This document shows positions 17,308 through 25,962 of a stretch of DNA of 64,000 nt, piece after piece. Origin of the DNA: Terriglobia bacterium. Its GTDB lineage: Bacteria; Acidobacteriota; Terriglobia; Terriglobales; Acidobacteriaceae. The stretch's first letter is position 1, and each line of letters begins with the position of its first letter. The stretch is from assembly GCA_020073215.1 (NCBI GenBank), contig JAIQFO010000010.1:79028-143027 (forward strand), read 5' to 3'. Under the pieces are notes generated by a model. The model searched no databases. It was not told where the DNA came from and saw only the letters and a list, made by a program, of their open reading frames with translations. A program made the position numbers and the translations under genes.

Positions 17308-19001
17308 GGCTGCGGCAGCGGCTGCGCTTTCTCCGCGAGCTTGGCTGCTAGGGTGCGCTTCAGGCCCAGGCCCGCTGCGTTCCCGGGCTCCAGTTGCAAC
17401 GCCCGATCGATGCTCTGGGCGGCTGCCTCCATTCTATTTTCTCTCAAATCGAGGCGGGCAAGAATCAGGTAGGCCTCCGCCGACTCGCGAAGCCGCAGCG
17501 CGGCCTCGGCCTGGGCTCGGGCCTCGCGGGCGTCGCCTCGTGTATCGTAGTCTCCCGCCAGAGCCGCAGCCAGGGCGGTGAGGGGCGCCGGGCTCGAGGG
17601 ATCGACCGCGGCGGCGTGGCGGAATTCGGCTTCGGCTTCGGTGGTGAATCCGTGGGCCAAAAGTTCTTTGCCGAGTTCCAGGTGAAAGCGCGCATGGGCC
17701 CGAGGATCGGATCGGGCAAAGCGCTCCTCCGCCCAGTTCCCCATTTGCGTGGTCATCTGGCGGAAGGCGTCTTCTTCATAGTTGCGCTTGATGCGTTCAA
17801 CCGGAGCCTTCGACGTCGCGCTGCTCGCCACGATCCCGCTGCCGGCAGAGGCCGGAGTCAGGGAGTCGAGCAACATTTTCGCTTCGGAGTCATTCGGGCG
17901 GCGATCGAGAGACGTGTGCAACTCGCGCGCCGCGCCGGCGCGATCGCCAGCCTGCGTAAGAGTCACTCCCAGGTTGAAGTGATAGTCCGGGTCGCTGGGA
18001 TCGTTCTGAATCGCTTTATCGAAATAGTCGGCGGCGGTCTTCTGGCTGCGCCCGCGCCGCGCCGCGACCACCCCAAGGTTGTTATAGACCTCGGCCAGAG
18101 GCAGGCGGGCGGCGACGAAAACAAAGGCGCTTTCCGATTTCGAGAAGTCTCCGTGAGCGTAAGCCGCCAGCCCAAGATAGAAATTTGCCTCGCGGACGAC
18201 CGCGCCTGACATTAAGCCTGACGCCAAAGAAGTTTGCTGCACTTGGCCGAGAGCGGCGATTGCCGGTTCGTAAGCCCGTTGCCCGTAGTAAGTCTTGCCC
18301 AGTTCCAGCCAGGCTTCGGCATACTCCGGATTCAGGCGGACGGCTTCGCGATAGTGCTGCACTTTTTCTTCCGCCGTAGAAGCCAGTACGCCGCGGATGT
18401 AATTTTCCAGCGCGTCAAGGCGCACCGAAGCAACGCTCGAGATGTACTTGTCCTTAGGCACGGAGAAGTCGGTGCGGATCACCCGAAGCAGGTCCCAAGC
18501 CAGCGCGGACTGCAGCGTGCCGAGACCGGCCAGGGCTGCGGATTCGGTTACGACGGGCGAAAGCTTCTCCCCCCGCATGTCGAGCAACTGCGCGCTTGCC
18601 GTCAGGTGAACGCCGTCATACTTATAAGACCCGAGCACGGCGTAATCCACATCCATCTGCTCGGCAAGCCGGTAGAGAGTGGCGCGCGAAGCATGAACCC
18701 CCGCCGGAATGCCTTGGCGATCATAAGCTCGGAGGCGCTCCTCACGGCTGGCCACATACAAAACCGGAGAATTGAGTTGCTGGTGAAAGATTTCAGGAAA
18801 GGATTCACCCAGCCATTCCAGACCCGGAGTCGGAGAAGCATTCTCGAAGGGAATCACGACCAAGGTGTGCCCGGCAACCGTCTGGCCGGCAACGGTCTGG
18901 CCAGCGACACCGCGCCCGGAGGCGGGAACGTCCTGGGCGCGAAGCGAATGCCAGAAGAGCAGCGAAACCACAAAGACGAAAACCGAGCCGCGTTTTACCA
19001 C
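17304..19001 (-). CDS. Exported tetratricopeptide repeat protein
   Basis: 565 aa. A signal peptide (residues 1-23, FVVSLLFWHSLRAQ) suggests periplasmic location. The N-terminal third resembles TolB/CsgG-like 'VVIPFENASPTPGLEWLGES' domains seen in acidobacterial TPR proteins. TPR units follow, e.g. AVRLNPEYAEAWLELGKTYY, AIQNDPSDPDYHFNLGVTL, ALQLEPGNAAGLGL. The role is probably as a protein-interaction scaffold; no enzyme motif is seen. It is the first gene of a two-gene operon with nfeD. The start is GTG, with TATAAT 6 nt upstream, consistent with a leaderless transcript. Confidence 0.83.
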   Translation of the reverse strand: MVKRGSVFVFVVSLLFWHSLRAQDVPASGRGVAGQTVAGQTVAGHTLVVIPFENASPTPGLEWLGESFPEIFHQQLNSPVLYVASREERLRAYDRQGIPAGVHASRATLYRLAEQMDVDYAVLGSYKYDGVHLTASAQLLDMRGEKLSPVVTESAALAGLGTLQSALAWDLLRVIRTDFSVPKDKYISSVASVRLDALENYIRGVLASTAEEKVQHYREAVRLNPEYAEAWLELGKTYYGQRAYEPAIAALGQVQQTSLASGLMSGAVVREANFYLGLAAYAHGDFSKSESAFVFVAARLPLAEVYNNLGVVAARRGRSQKTAADYFDKAIQNDPSDPDYHFNLGVTLTQAGDRAGAARELHTSLDRRPNDSEAKMLLDSLTPASAGSGIVASSATSKAPVERIKRNYEEDAFRQMTTQMGNWAEERFARSDPRAHARFHLELGKELLAHGFTTEAEAEFRHAAAVDPSSPAPLTALAAALAGDYDTRGDAREARAQAEAALRLRESAEAYLILARLDLRENRMEAAAQSIDRALQLEPGNAAGLGLKRTLAAKLAEKAQPLPQP

Positions 19002-19007
19002 GTCTCA

Positions 19008-19013
19008 ATTATA
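19008..19013 (-). promoter_or_regulatory. -10 element of TPR-nfeD operon, leaderless spacing
   Basis: Perfect TATAAT on the minus strand, 6 nt before the GTG start at 19001. No Shine-Dalgarno sequence is seen, so a leaderless mRNA is suggested. Confidence 0.55.
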
Positions 19014-19033
19014 TCGGCATGGGAGATGGAGCA

Positions 19034-20413
19034 TCACGCGCGCCGCTGAATTCGGGGAGTCGCCGGCTCAGAGGCCGGGTCTTCCTCGGCTTGGACCTGC
19101 GACTTAGGCAGGTTCCAGCCCGGCAGTTCATCGCTGCCGGTAATCAGCCGCGCCCCGCGCTCGTACGTGAGATACGACCATGCCCACTGGATCATCACCA
19201 GCAGCCGGTTGCGGAATCCAATCAGGAAGAAGATGTGGACGAACAGCCACGCCAGCCAGGCGAAATATCCGGATAACTCGAACTTCCCGAATTGCGCAAC
19301 CGCCGCCGCGCGGCCGATCGTGGCCAGGCTGCCCTTATCGTGATAAACAAAATTGCGTCGTGGCTGATGTTCCAGGTCACGCGCGATGGTTTCCGCAACC
19401 CAATCGCCTTGCTGGATGGCAACCTGCGCGACTCCGGGAAGCATCTTGCCGTTTTCGTCGTTAAGCGACGCCAGGTCGCCAATCACAAATACTTCCCGGC
19501 GTCCGGGAATGCTGAGGTCGGGTTCGACCAGCACGCGCCCGGCGCGGTCGACCGCAACACCCAACTTTCGGCCCAGTGGCGAAGCGGCCACCCCGGCCGC
19601 CCACAGAACCACCGGCGCCGGAATCCTCTCGTCGCCCACCCAGACCGCGCCCGGCTCAATGCGGGTTACGATGCTCGAGGTGTGAACCTCCACCCCCAAG
19701 TGTCGAAGTTGGTCTGCGGTTTTTCCAGATAGTTCCTCAGAATAGGACCCCAAAACCCGTCGCCCGCCTTCAAGAAGCAGAATGCGGGTTTGTTTTGGGT
19801 CGATGTTGCGGAACTCGTGGTTCAGCGCGTGGCGCGCGATTTCAGCAAGCATGCCCGCAAGTTCGACGCCGGTGGGGCCACCTCCAACGACGACAAACTG
19901 AAGCGGAGATACGCTTTGGGCGTCGGCAGTCTGGCGCTCGGCCAGTTCGAAGGCCAGCAGAACCCGGCGGCGGATCTCCAGGGCATCTTCGATCGTCTTC
20001 AAACCGGGCGCCAGCGGTTCCCACTCCGGGTGACCGAAGTAGGCATGAGTCGCGCCCGAGGCGATCACCAGAAAGTCATAGTCCAGCGTCCCCTCCCGGG
20101 TAGTCACTTGCTTCTGTTCCAGCTTGAAATCGACCACTTCTTCAAGCAACACTTCAATATTGCGGTGGCCTCGAAGTATCCAGCGAATAGGGGCCGCGAT
20201 TTCACCGGGAGACAGGCCCGCGGTAGCGACCTGGTAGAGCAGAGGTTGGAAGGTGTGGTGGTTTTTCCGGTCAATAACCGTGACCTGAACGGGGAGCCGC
20301 GCGATGAGGCGGGCTGCCGCCAGGCCTGCGAAGCCGGCGCCGACGATCACCACCTTCGGTCTCGGCGTGCCGGTCGTTCGTCGTGGTAACTCAGATCGTA
20401 CTTGGGTTGGCAT
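19034..20413 (-). CDS. ndh: Type II NADH dehydrogenase (NDH-2), FAD-dependent
   Basis: 459 aa. Two Rossmann nucleotide-binding motifs: FAD site VVIVGAGFAGLAAARLI (about 20-36) and NAD site FVVVGGGPTGVELAGML (about 170-186). Also present are the NDH-2 block HHTFQPLLYQVATAGLSPGE and the C-terminal IGDLASL and GVAQVAIQQGDW segments. C-terminal hydrophobic stretches (YFAWLAWLFVHIFFLIGF) anchor it to the membrane. It passes electrons from NADH to quinone without proton pumping. The divergent CPBP gene starts only 22 nt away, so promoters must overlap coding sequence. Confidence 0.92.
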   Translation of the reverse strand: MPTQVRSELPRRTTGTPRPKVVIVGAGFAGLAAARLIARLPVQVTVIDRKNHHTFQPLLYQVATAGLSPGEIAAPIRWILRGHRNIEVLLEEVVDFKLEQKQVTTREGTLDYDFLVIASGATHAYFGHPEWEPLAPGLKTIEDALEIRRRVLLAFELAERQTADAQSVSPLQFVVVGGGPTGVELAGMLAEIARHALNHEFRNIDPKQTRILLLEGGRRVLGSYSEELSGKTADQLRHLGVEVHTSSIVTRIEPGAVWVGDERIPAPVVLWAAGVAASPLGRKLGVAVDRAGRVLVEPDLSIPGRREVFVIGDLASLNDENGKMLPGVAQVAIQQGDWVAETIARDLEHQPRRNFVYHDKGSLATIGRAAAVAQFGKFELSGYFAWLAWLFVHIFFLIGFRNRLLVMIQWAWSYLTYERGARLITGSDELPGWNLPKSQVQAEEDPASEPATPRIQRRA

Positions 20414-20435
20414 CTACTATATAGAGATTCACAGA

Positions 20436-21143
20436 ATGGCGGTTCCGACGAAAACTTTTCCCGCAACACCGGCCGCGGCTCCGGAGGCCCTTGGGGTCCA
20501 GAGCGTTGCCACCCCGGCCGCCTACCGCCGCCTCTTCGTCTGGGCCCAGATCATCGTCGCATTTCTCTTTCTGGAGTTTGCGTTCTGGGAGCCGCGGCTG
20601 GAGACCCGCAACCGCTGGGTCGGAGTGGCCGCAATCGCGATTCTGGTCCTGGTGCTGATTGACCGCCCCTCGCTACAGCGGCTCGGCCTGCGATTGCCGA
20701 AGACGTTTGGAGCCAGCATCGCGCTGGGGATCAGTTTTGCGACGGCCGTTTTCCTGGTTGCGATGGTGCACTGGGCGGGCGGCGAGATTCCGGCGAATCC
20801 GACCTGGCCGAACCTTCACCTGATGTGGCAGTACTTTGTCTGGGCGACGATTCAGCAATTCATTCTGCAATCATTTTTCTTCACCCGTTGCGAAGAACTG
20901 TTTGGGAGTTCGCTGGCGGTCTGGGTGACGGCAATATTGTTTGCCGCGGCTCATTTGCCCAGCCCCATCCTGACGACTTTTACTCTGGTGGGAGGACTGT
21001 TCTTTTGCGAGATGTTCCGCCGCTATCGCAGTATATATCCCATCGGTATCGTGCACGCGGTGCTCGGCCTGACGGTTGCACTGACGATGCCCGACAGCGT
21101 CTTGCACCACATGCGCGTTGGGATCGGCTATCTGCGATATTGA
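20436..21143 (+). CDS. CPBP (CAAX protease/bacteriocin-processing)-like membrane protein with degenerate active site
   Basis: 235 aa from ATG 20436; the longer upstream frame is antisense to ndh. About 7 TM helices. The layout is that of CPBP intramembrane proteases, where motif 1 EExxxR provides the catalytic Glu and motifs 2 and 3 provide His. Motif 2 is intact (FAAAH in ILFAAAHLPSP) and motif 3 is GIVHAVLG, but motif 1 reads Q140-Q-F-I-L-Q145 with both Glu and Arg lost. Proteolysis by the standard mechanism is therefore unlikely. Glu residues at CEELFG a few positions on might substitute. Confidence 0.78.
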   Translation: MAVPTKTFPATPAAAPEALGVQSVATPAAYRRLFVWAQIIVAFLFLEFAFWEPRLETRNRWVGVAAIAILVLVLIDRPSLQRLGLRLPKTFGASIALGISFATAVFLVAMVHWAGGEIPANPTWPNLHLMWQYFVWATIQQFILQSFFFTRCEELFGSSLAVWVTAILFAAAHLPSPILTTFTLVGGLFFCEMFRRYRSIYPIGIVHAVLGLTVALTMPDSVLHHMRVGIGYLRY

Positions 21144-21161
21144 TCGATGTTTTTGAATTTA

Positions 21162-21203
21162 GATCACCCGATGGCCCGATCACCCGATCACCCGATATTC
21201 TTG
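21162..21203. repeat. Tandem octamer array (CCGATCAC family)
   Basis: GATCACCC, GATGGCCC, GATCACCC, GATCACCC, GATATTCT in direct 8-bp steps between two genes. The same unit fills the cpaE-cpaC spacer (46721-46760). Confidence 0.75.
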
Positions 21204-21225
21204 TACACTCCTCCTTCACACTTTG

Positions 21226-22821
21226 ATGCCCTCCCCGCCGCCCAGTTCGCAAGCTCTGCGTTTCCTCCTGCCTTCAGTCCGCGACATCATTTTCATTTTT
21301 CTTTTCTGGTCGCTGCTGGCGGGGCCGCTATCGAATCGGCCGCTCGCAGACTCGGATATCGGATGGCACATCCGAACCGGCGAGCAGATTCTGGCGACGC
21401 GCGCGGTTCCGCGCACCGATCCGTTTTCGTCCACCATGCAGGGTCAGCCCTGGTTTGCCTGGGAATGGTTGTACGACCTGGCGCTAGGGCTTCTGCACCG
21501 GGCTTGCCGACTGAATGGAGTGGTTTGGTTGTGCGCCTTGCTGGTAGCCGCGATTTTCGTGCTCCTGCTCTCGCACCTGCTCGAGCGCGGCACCGGCCTG
21601 CTTTTGGCGGTTCTGCTGATGCTGCTGGCGGAGGCCGCCTCGACGATTCATCTCTATGCGCGTCCGCATATTGTGAGCTGGCTCTTTTCTCTGCTCTGGT
21701 TTGTAGCTCTGGAGCGATGGGAAGGCTGGGAACACGGGCAGCCGCCGCGCTGGATACCCTGGTTCTTTCCCGCTTCAATGCTCCTCTGGGTAAACCTGCA
21801 TGGCGGATGGTTGTTTGGAATCGCGCTGCTCGGTATCTACGCCTTCGCCGCATTCGTCGAGAGTTGGCGCACGCCCGATGCCTTTGCCGCGATTCGCATC
21901 GCTCACCGCGCGCGTGCCATGGCGGCCGCCTGGGCAGCCTCGGCGGCAGCGACGCTGGTGAATCCGTTTGGCTGGCGATTGCACGCGCACATCTATCGAT
22001 ATCTGACCGATCGCTATCTGATGAACCGGATCGAAGAGTTCAAATCGCCCGACTTTCATGGTTGGGCGCAGCGTTCGTTTGCGGTGATCTTGGTGCTGGT
22101 GCTGATCGCGTTCGCCGGCAGCTACAGAAAGCTGCGGATCAGTCACCTGTTAGTCGTGCTGCTGGCTGTGTACGCGGGATTTTATTCGTCCCGCAATCTT
22201 CCCGTTTCGTCGATGCTGCTGGTGTTGGTGGCAGGGCCGATCCTATGGGAAGACTTTACTTCGCTGGCTGATAAGCCCGGTGCCTGGGCGTGGGTGCGCA
22301 GTGCCGCCGCCCGAATTTCACAATTCTCCGATCGCATGGGCGCGCAGGAAATCGAGCTTCGGGGACACTTATGGCCCGTCATCTCGGTGTTTCTAGCCCT
22401 CGCGATCTGCCTTCAAGGAGGATGGCTAGGCTCGCGCCATCTGATCGATGCGCAATTCGATTCCACGAAGATGCCAGTCGCAGCCGTGATCTTCCTGCAG
22501 AGAGAATTCCAAGCGAAGCCGCCGAACGCGAGCCCGGTCTTTTCGACCGATAGCTGGGGCGGATATCTCATCTACCGGATGTATCCCGCGCGCAAAGTCT
22601 TGGTCGATGACCGTCACGATCTCTATGGCTCGGACCGGATTCGTCAGTACCTGATACTGATTCAGGCCGAGCCGGGATGGCAGAGCGTGCTCCAGCAATG
22701 GCAGATTCGGACGGCGCTCTTGCCCACCGGGTCAACGCTAGCCAACCTGCTCCGCGACCTTCCGCAAGATTGGCGGATAGCCTACGAAGACAAAGTTGCG
22801 GTGGTGTTTGAGAGACGTTAG
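21226..22821 (+). CDS. Large multi-pass membrane protein, GT-C-like (paralogue of 49535-51151)
   Basis: 531 aa, about 10 TM helices, function unknown. The N-terminus after TM1 carries DSDIGWHIRTGEQILATRAV and a following FxxxWEWLYDL block. The C-terminal soluble segment has DDRHDLYGSDRIRQYL and a W-rich LQQWQIRTALLP end. The other copy in this window has DPDLWWHLRTGQ, SHEWLSEV and DGRADLYGDDLLRQ in the same positions, so the two are paralogues. The Asp-rich first loop and multi-pass topology resemble GT-C glycosyltransferases using polyprenyl-phosphate sugars, but this is inference. TTG 21223 and ATG 21226 are adjacent; ATG preferred. Confidence 0.75.
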   Translation: MPSPPPSSQALRFLLPSVRDIIFIFLFWSLLAGPLSNRPLADSDIGWHIRTGEQILATRAVPRTDPFSSTMQGQPWFAWEWLYDLALGLLHRACRLNGVVWLCALLVAAIFVLLLSHLLERGTGLLLAVLLMLLAEAASTIHLYARPHIVSWLFSLLWFVALERWEGWEHGQPPRWIPWFFPASMLLWVNLHGGWLFGIALLGIYAFAAFVESWRTPDAFAAIRIAHRARAMAAAWAASAAATLVNPFGWRLHAHIYRYLTDRYLMNRIEEFKSPDFHGWAQRSFAVILVLVLIAFAGSYRKLRISHLLVVLLAVYAGFYSSRNLPVSSMLLVLVAGPILWEDFTSLADKPGAWAWVRSAAARISQFSDRMGAQEIELRGHLWPVISVFLALAICLQGGWLGSRHLIDAQFDSTKMPVAAVIFLQREFQAKPPNASPVFSTDSWGGYLIYRMYPARKVLVDDRHDLYGSDRIRQYLILIQAEPGWQSVLQQWQIRTALLPTGSTLANLLRDLPQDWRIAYEDKVAVVFERR

Positions 22822-22940
22822 CTTGGTCGCGGGCGTCAACCGCGGATCGGTTCCTGCTTCGTGGGTGCGAACGCCTGATTTTCAATCGCGCATTGACAAG
22901 CTACCCGGCGAAAGGCGGCGAAGGCAATGCAACGGTGGTG

Positions 22941-23624
22941 TTAGGCAGTCGTTTTCTTACTGCGATTGCAAAGCCAATAGAGGCAGGCCAGCCCAATACC
23001 TGTAAGGGCATAGGAACTAGGTTCGGGGACGGGAGTGGGCGATACTGGCCCGAACCGGACATCATCGAGCCCAATCCCACCATTGAGATGATTGATGAGG
23101 GTTGAGCTAACAATGACAGTATGAATCCCACCGATGCCCTGAAGCTGGAGCGTCACCGATCCTCCAGTTTCCAGGTGAGATACAGAACCGAGAAAGTTTC
23201 CGGCAATACCGTAGGCGGAAAGGGTAGTCGTATTCATACTGCCGCCCGCTTGGTCTGTCGAGATGGCAAAGTGATTTGTGACCCATGGCAAGGTGTTGTT
23301 CAACGGATCGACAAATGTGAAAATCACTGGCGAGCCGTAATCGACGGTGCCGATGGCGCTGATGCCAGCGATACCGTTAGTCCCGGAAGTTGCGTGACCC
23401 AGTCCCAAGTTGACTAGTGCAGCATTCGCCAGCAGTACTCCCAAGTTGCCGTACTGAGTTGTGATCCTGGCTTGCAGGGTGACCGGCGTATCCTCAAGGT
23501 AAGAGACTGGTGTGAGTCCACCTGGTAACGGCGGCTCGAAGTTGATGATTGTATCTGCCATGCAGCTCGCGATGGACAGAAACAGCGATACAGAGGCGAT
23601 GCGAACTGCGTAGGCTAAGGACAT
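22941..23624 (-). CDS. PEP-CTERM sorted exported protein
   Basis: 227 aa. ATG 23624 is chosen because AAGGAGG stands 6 nt upstream. N-terminal signal peptide (VRIASVSLFLSIASCMAD). The body is beta-rich with NFEPP and VTLQARITTQYGN segments. The C-terminus is a classical PEP-CTERM tripartite signal: VPEPSSYAL, a hydrophobic helix (TGIGLACLYWLC) and basic NRSKK. Such signals are cut by exosortase (EpsH/XrtA) in exopolysaccharide-producing bacteria; no exosortase lies in this window. Ligand or role unknown. Confidence 0.88.
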   Translation of the reverse strand: MSLAYAVRIASVSLFLSIASCMADTIINFEPPLPGGLTPVSYLEDTPVTLQARITTQYGNLGVLLANAALVNLGLGHATSGTNGIAGISAIGTVDYGSPVIFTFVDPLNNTLPWVTNHFAISTDQAGGSMNTTTLSAYGIAGNFLGSVSHLETGGSVTLQLQGIGGIHTVIVSSTLINHLNGGIGLDDVRFGPVSPTPVPEPSSYALTGIGLACLYWLCNRSKKTTA

Positions 23625-24056
23625 CGGGGCCTCCTTTTGCATGGCCATTCTTGCCAGCGCCGAATTCGCAAATCATGAACCCAGTCCGATTCGGAGTCAA
23701 GCAGCTTACACAGAAACATTTACCCGTTCTGAGTTCGGCAGGTAAAGTCCTCATTCGAGGCGGGTAATGGCGGCGGTCCTATCGACCTTCTGGCCGAACT
23801 CGAACGCGCAAGATGGGTTGTGGTCACGTTCGTCCTGAACACTGGCGATTCACCTTCCGCATAATCCGTTCGGCCCACTGAACCGCTGACGCTATACGGG
23901 TTCCGAAGCAAGTAAGGATCACTTCGGTGACACACCGAACCGCTCTTAGTAGGTGGCGAAAAATCCCGTTTACGCTCATTGACCCTGGTTCGCCCCATTC
24001 TCAATGCGTGAAATCCTGTTTACGACAGGTAGCCCACCCCAACCCTCGCGCCACAA
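23625..24056. other. Intergenic region with no recognised gene
   Basis: About 430 nt upstream of the PEP-CTERM gene. Small frames here have no recognisable protein character. Two loosely similar stretches (ATCCCGTTTACGCTC and ATCCTGTTTACGACA, about 23964 and 24012) are seen but no clear element. Confidence 0.5.
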
Positions 24057-24085
24057 AATGAAAAGCCGCCCAGACCTCGGGCGGC
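24057..24085 (-). terminator. Intrinsic terminator of the beta-barrel gene
   Basis: Reading leftward: GCCGCCC, 7-nt loop, GGGCGGC, then TTTTCATTTT. It lies 55 nt after the stop of the gene at 24140-24607 and matches a rho-independent terminator. Confidence 0.8.
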
Positions 24086-24139
24086 GTGCTTTGTTCTGGC
24101 GTGTCAGCGCAGTATTCCAGCCCCGGAACGGGCCACGGA

Positions 24140-24607
24140 CTAAAAGCGAAAGACAAGTCCAGTCGAGACACGCACGTTCTTCTTCGAAGTGAAGCCCTCC
24201 GAACGAAGCACCAGCCAGTCGGCCTGGATCAAACGGAAGGCAACCTTGTCGGCCATCTTCACGTCAGCGCCGCCACCGAAGGCCATGGCAAAAGTGCCTC
24301 CCGACGCACCGCCAAACAATGCGTGCGCGAAAGGCGTTACCTTGTCCGTGCGGGCCGAGAAGACCGGGCCGAACATGTAAGTATGGAAGTGACCCCCGGA
24401 CTTGTAGGCTCCGCTGAAATCGGCCGTGATGCCGAACCACCGGTCGACATTGCCCGTCAGCGACGCATTCCACCCGTTGGCATCCACGCCGGGCTCAAGA
24501 TGAGTGTATTGATAGCCCCCGAAAATTTCTGCCTTGGGAAAATCCTGGGCCATAGCCGGCAGAGAAAGCAGGCCCAAAGACAGCGCGAGAATCATGAGTT
24601 GTCGCAT
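24140..24607 (-). CDS. Small outer-membrane beta-barrel protein
   Basis: 155 aa from ATG 24607, preceded by AGGAAAGGAC. An upstream in-frame extension is Cys-rich and unlike the family. A signal peptide ends at AMAQ-DFP. The mature part has alternating strands (EIFGGYQYTHLE, FGITADFSGAYK, TYMFGPVFSAR, ADKVAFRLIQADWLV) and ends in Phe (GLVFRF), the BAM C-terminal signal. This fits the OmpA/Opacity-like 8-strand 'outer membrane beta-barrel' group frequent in Acidobacteria. Ligand unknown. A hairpin terminator follows. Confidence 0.85.
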   Translation of the reverse strand: MRQLMILALSLGLLSLPAMAQDFPKAEIFGGYQYTHLEPGVDANGWNASLTGNVDRWFGITADFSGAYKSGGHFHTYMFGPVFSARTDKVTPFAHALFGGASGGTFAMAFGGGADVKMADKVAFRLIQADWLVLRSEGFTSKKNVRVSTGLVFRF

Positions 24608-25041
24608 GGTGTTTGTCCTTTCCTGGCAGACCATAAAGAAAGATAGAGCGTTTCCGTGTTGCCGAAGTAAAATCGGCACCGGCAACGGAGGGGTGCAAAC
24701 CGAACACAAGCAGCCAGATCTCCGGCATAGTTTGCACTTTATCCTCCTAGCCTCCGGCCGCCATTTTCGCTGCAATGGAAGGAAAGGCAATGCACTGGAG
24801 ATCAAATAGTGATCAACCGTTAACCAATTGGCAGCACAGGGGATAATTGCCCCATATCAATTGGATTAACGCGCTGCGCTCGCCAAAACCACAGCGCAAA
24901 CCAAACGTCGCTGTTGAAATATCGTCATTACGTCAACAACCTGCGCCGCGAATGGAATTGCCGGAATTCCAACCGCGATCACCTCAGCCCGCGCCCCTCC
25001 CGCGCTTTCCCGCCGCCGGTTCGCGCGACCTCAGGAATATA
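24608..25041. other. Divergent intergenic region
   Basis: 434 nt between the beta-barrel gene and the STAS gene. The frame of the STAS gene is open back to TTG 24847, but those 65 codons are Pro/Arg-rich and unlike a STAS domain, so I treat them as leader. TATAAT occurs at 25037-25042 overlapping the proposed ATG; whether it is a promoter or chance is unclear. Confidence 0.45.
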
Positions 25042-25773
25042 ATGTGTCGATTTCTCCGGCTGGATTTCAGCCGCGTCGGAGGCCTATTGCCCTTGTCGCT
25101 TGACACTCGCGAGGTTGGACGCGTCACCATCGTGCGCTGCCACGGACGCATCGTTGCCGGCACCGAGAGCGAATCTCTGCGCGCGCACGTTACCTGGTTG
25201 TTGCGCGACCGCCGCTCCATCGTTCTGCACCTGGGCGAAGTCGGATTCATTGACAGCAGCGGCCTCGGCACCATGGTCCGAGTCCTCGCCAGCACGCGCC
25301 AGGCCCACGGAGACCTGAAACTTTGCAACGTGCCCGACTTCGTCCGCAAAGTTCTGGAGATGTCGCGCCTGACGTCGGTGTTCGATTCGCACGAATCGGA
25401 GGAGAAGGCAGTCGCCGCCTTCTACCGCCCCGAGGCCCGCGCCGAAACACCGCTGCCCGCCGGCCGCAGCGTTCTGTGCCTCGACTCTAATGCCGACGTG
25501 CTCGCCTATTTACGCGAACTGCTGCGCCGCGCCGGATACGACGTCCAGTCCAGCAGTCGCGTGAGCGACGCTCTGCTCCTGATGCGCGTAGCGCATTTCG
25601 ATCTCTTGCTCGCGGGACCCGGCATGACCGCTTCCCCCGCCTCGCCGCCCGCCTTCCAGGCCGCGTGCGCTAAGCTCCCGGTGATCGAACTGGGCAGCGA
25701 GTTTTCCACCAGCCATGCCGGTGAGGCCGGCGCCGGGTTGCTGGAAACGATCCAGGCCCGCCTCAAAGCCTGA
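25042..25773 (+). CDS. STAS-domain protein fused to a degenerate receiver domain
   Basis: 243 aa. The STAS domain (about 20-125) has REVGRVTIVRCHGRIV, GEVGFIDSSGLGTMVRV and a hydrophobic C-terminal helix; the phospho-acceptor region is D71-S-S-G, as in SpoIIAA/RsbV anti-anti-sigma factors. The second half (about 145-243) looks like a CheY-type receiver: VLCLDSNADVLAYLRELLRR at the start, but the acidic pocket is reduced and the phospho-Asp strand reads HFDLLLAGPGM, lacking Asp at the acceptor position. Such partner-switch proteins regulate anti-sigma factors or phosphatases; a PP2C partner candidate is encoded at 54734. ATG 25042 has AGGA upstream; the start is moderately sure. Confidence 0.78.
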   Translation: MCRFLRLDFSRVGGLLPLSLDTREVGRVTIVRCHGRIVAGTESESLRAHVTWLLRDRRSIVLHLGEVGFIDSSGLGTMVRVLASTRQAHGDLKLCNVPDFVRKVLEMSRLTSVFDSHESEEKAVAAFYRPEARAETPLPAGRSVLCLDSNADVLAYLRELLRRAGYDVQSSSRVSDALLLMRVAHFDLLLAGPGMTASPASPPAFQAACAKLPVIELGSEFSTSHAGEAGAGLLETIQARLKA

Positions 25774-25962
25774 ATTCTCCGTCACTCTCTGCAACCTGGG
25801 CGCGTTCGAATCATCAGATGTAGTTGAGTTTGGCGCTGGCTGCTTGGAAGGGCTATTGTTGACGCGGGTGACAATTCCCGTGCGAGGGCGTCCTAGAGAG
25901 TGGGAGTATATGCGGATGGCAAGAATACGCCGGTGTATCCAGCGCTGTCCGGAGCGCTGCCG

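Noticed and set aside
23625..23660. Sigma-54 promoter upstream of the PEP-CTERM gene (TGGCA...TGCA)
   Set aside because: The GG-to-GC spacing is 15 rather than 12, outside the sigma-54 range.
23720..24004. 94-codon minus-strand open frame
   Set aside because: Ser/Arg-rich, no ribosome-binding site and no resemblance to any family.
25037..25042. TATAAT overlapping the STAS gene ATG as a leaderless promoter
   Set aside because: The spacing puts +1 inside the reading frame with no start codon at the right place, so it is left undecided rather than annotated.
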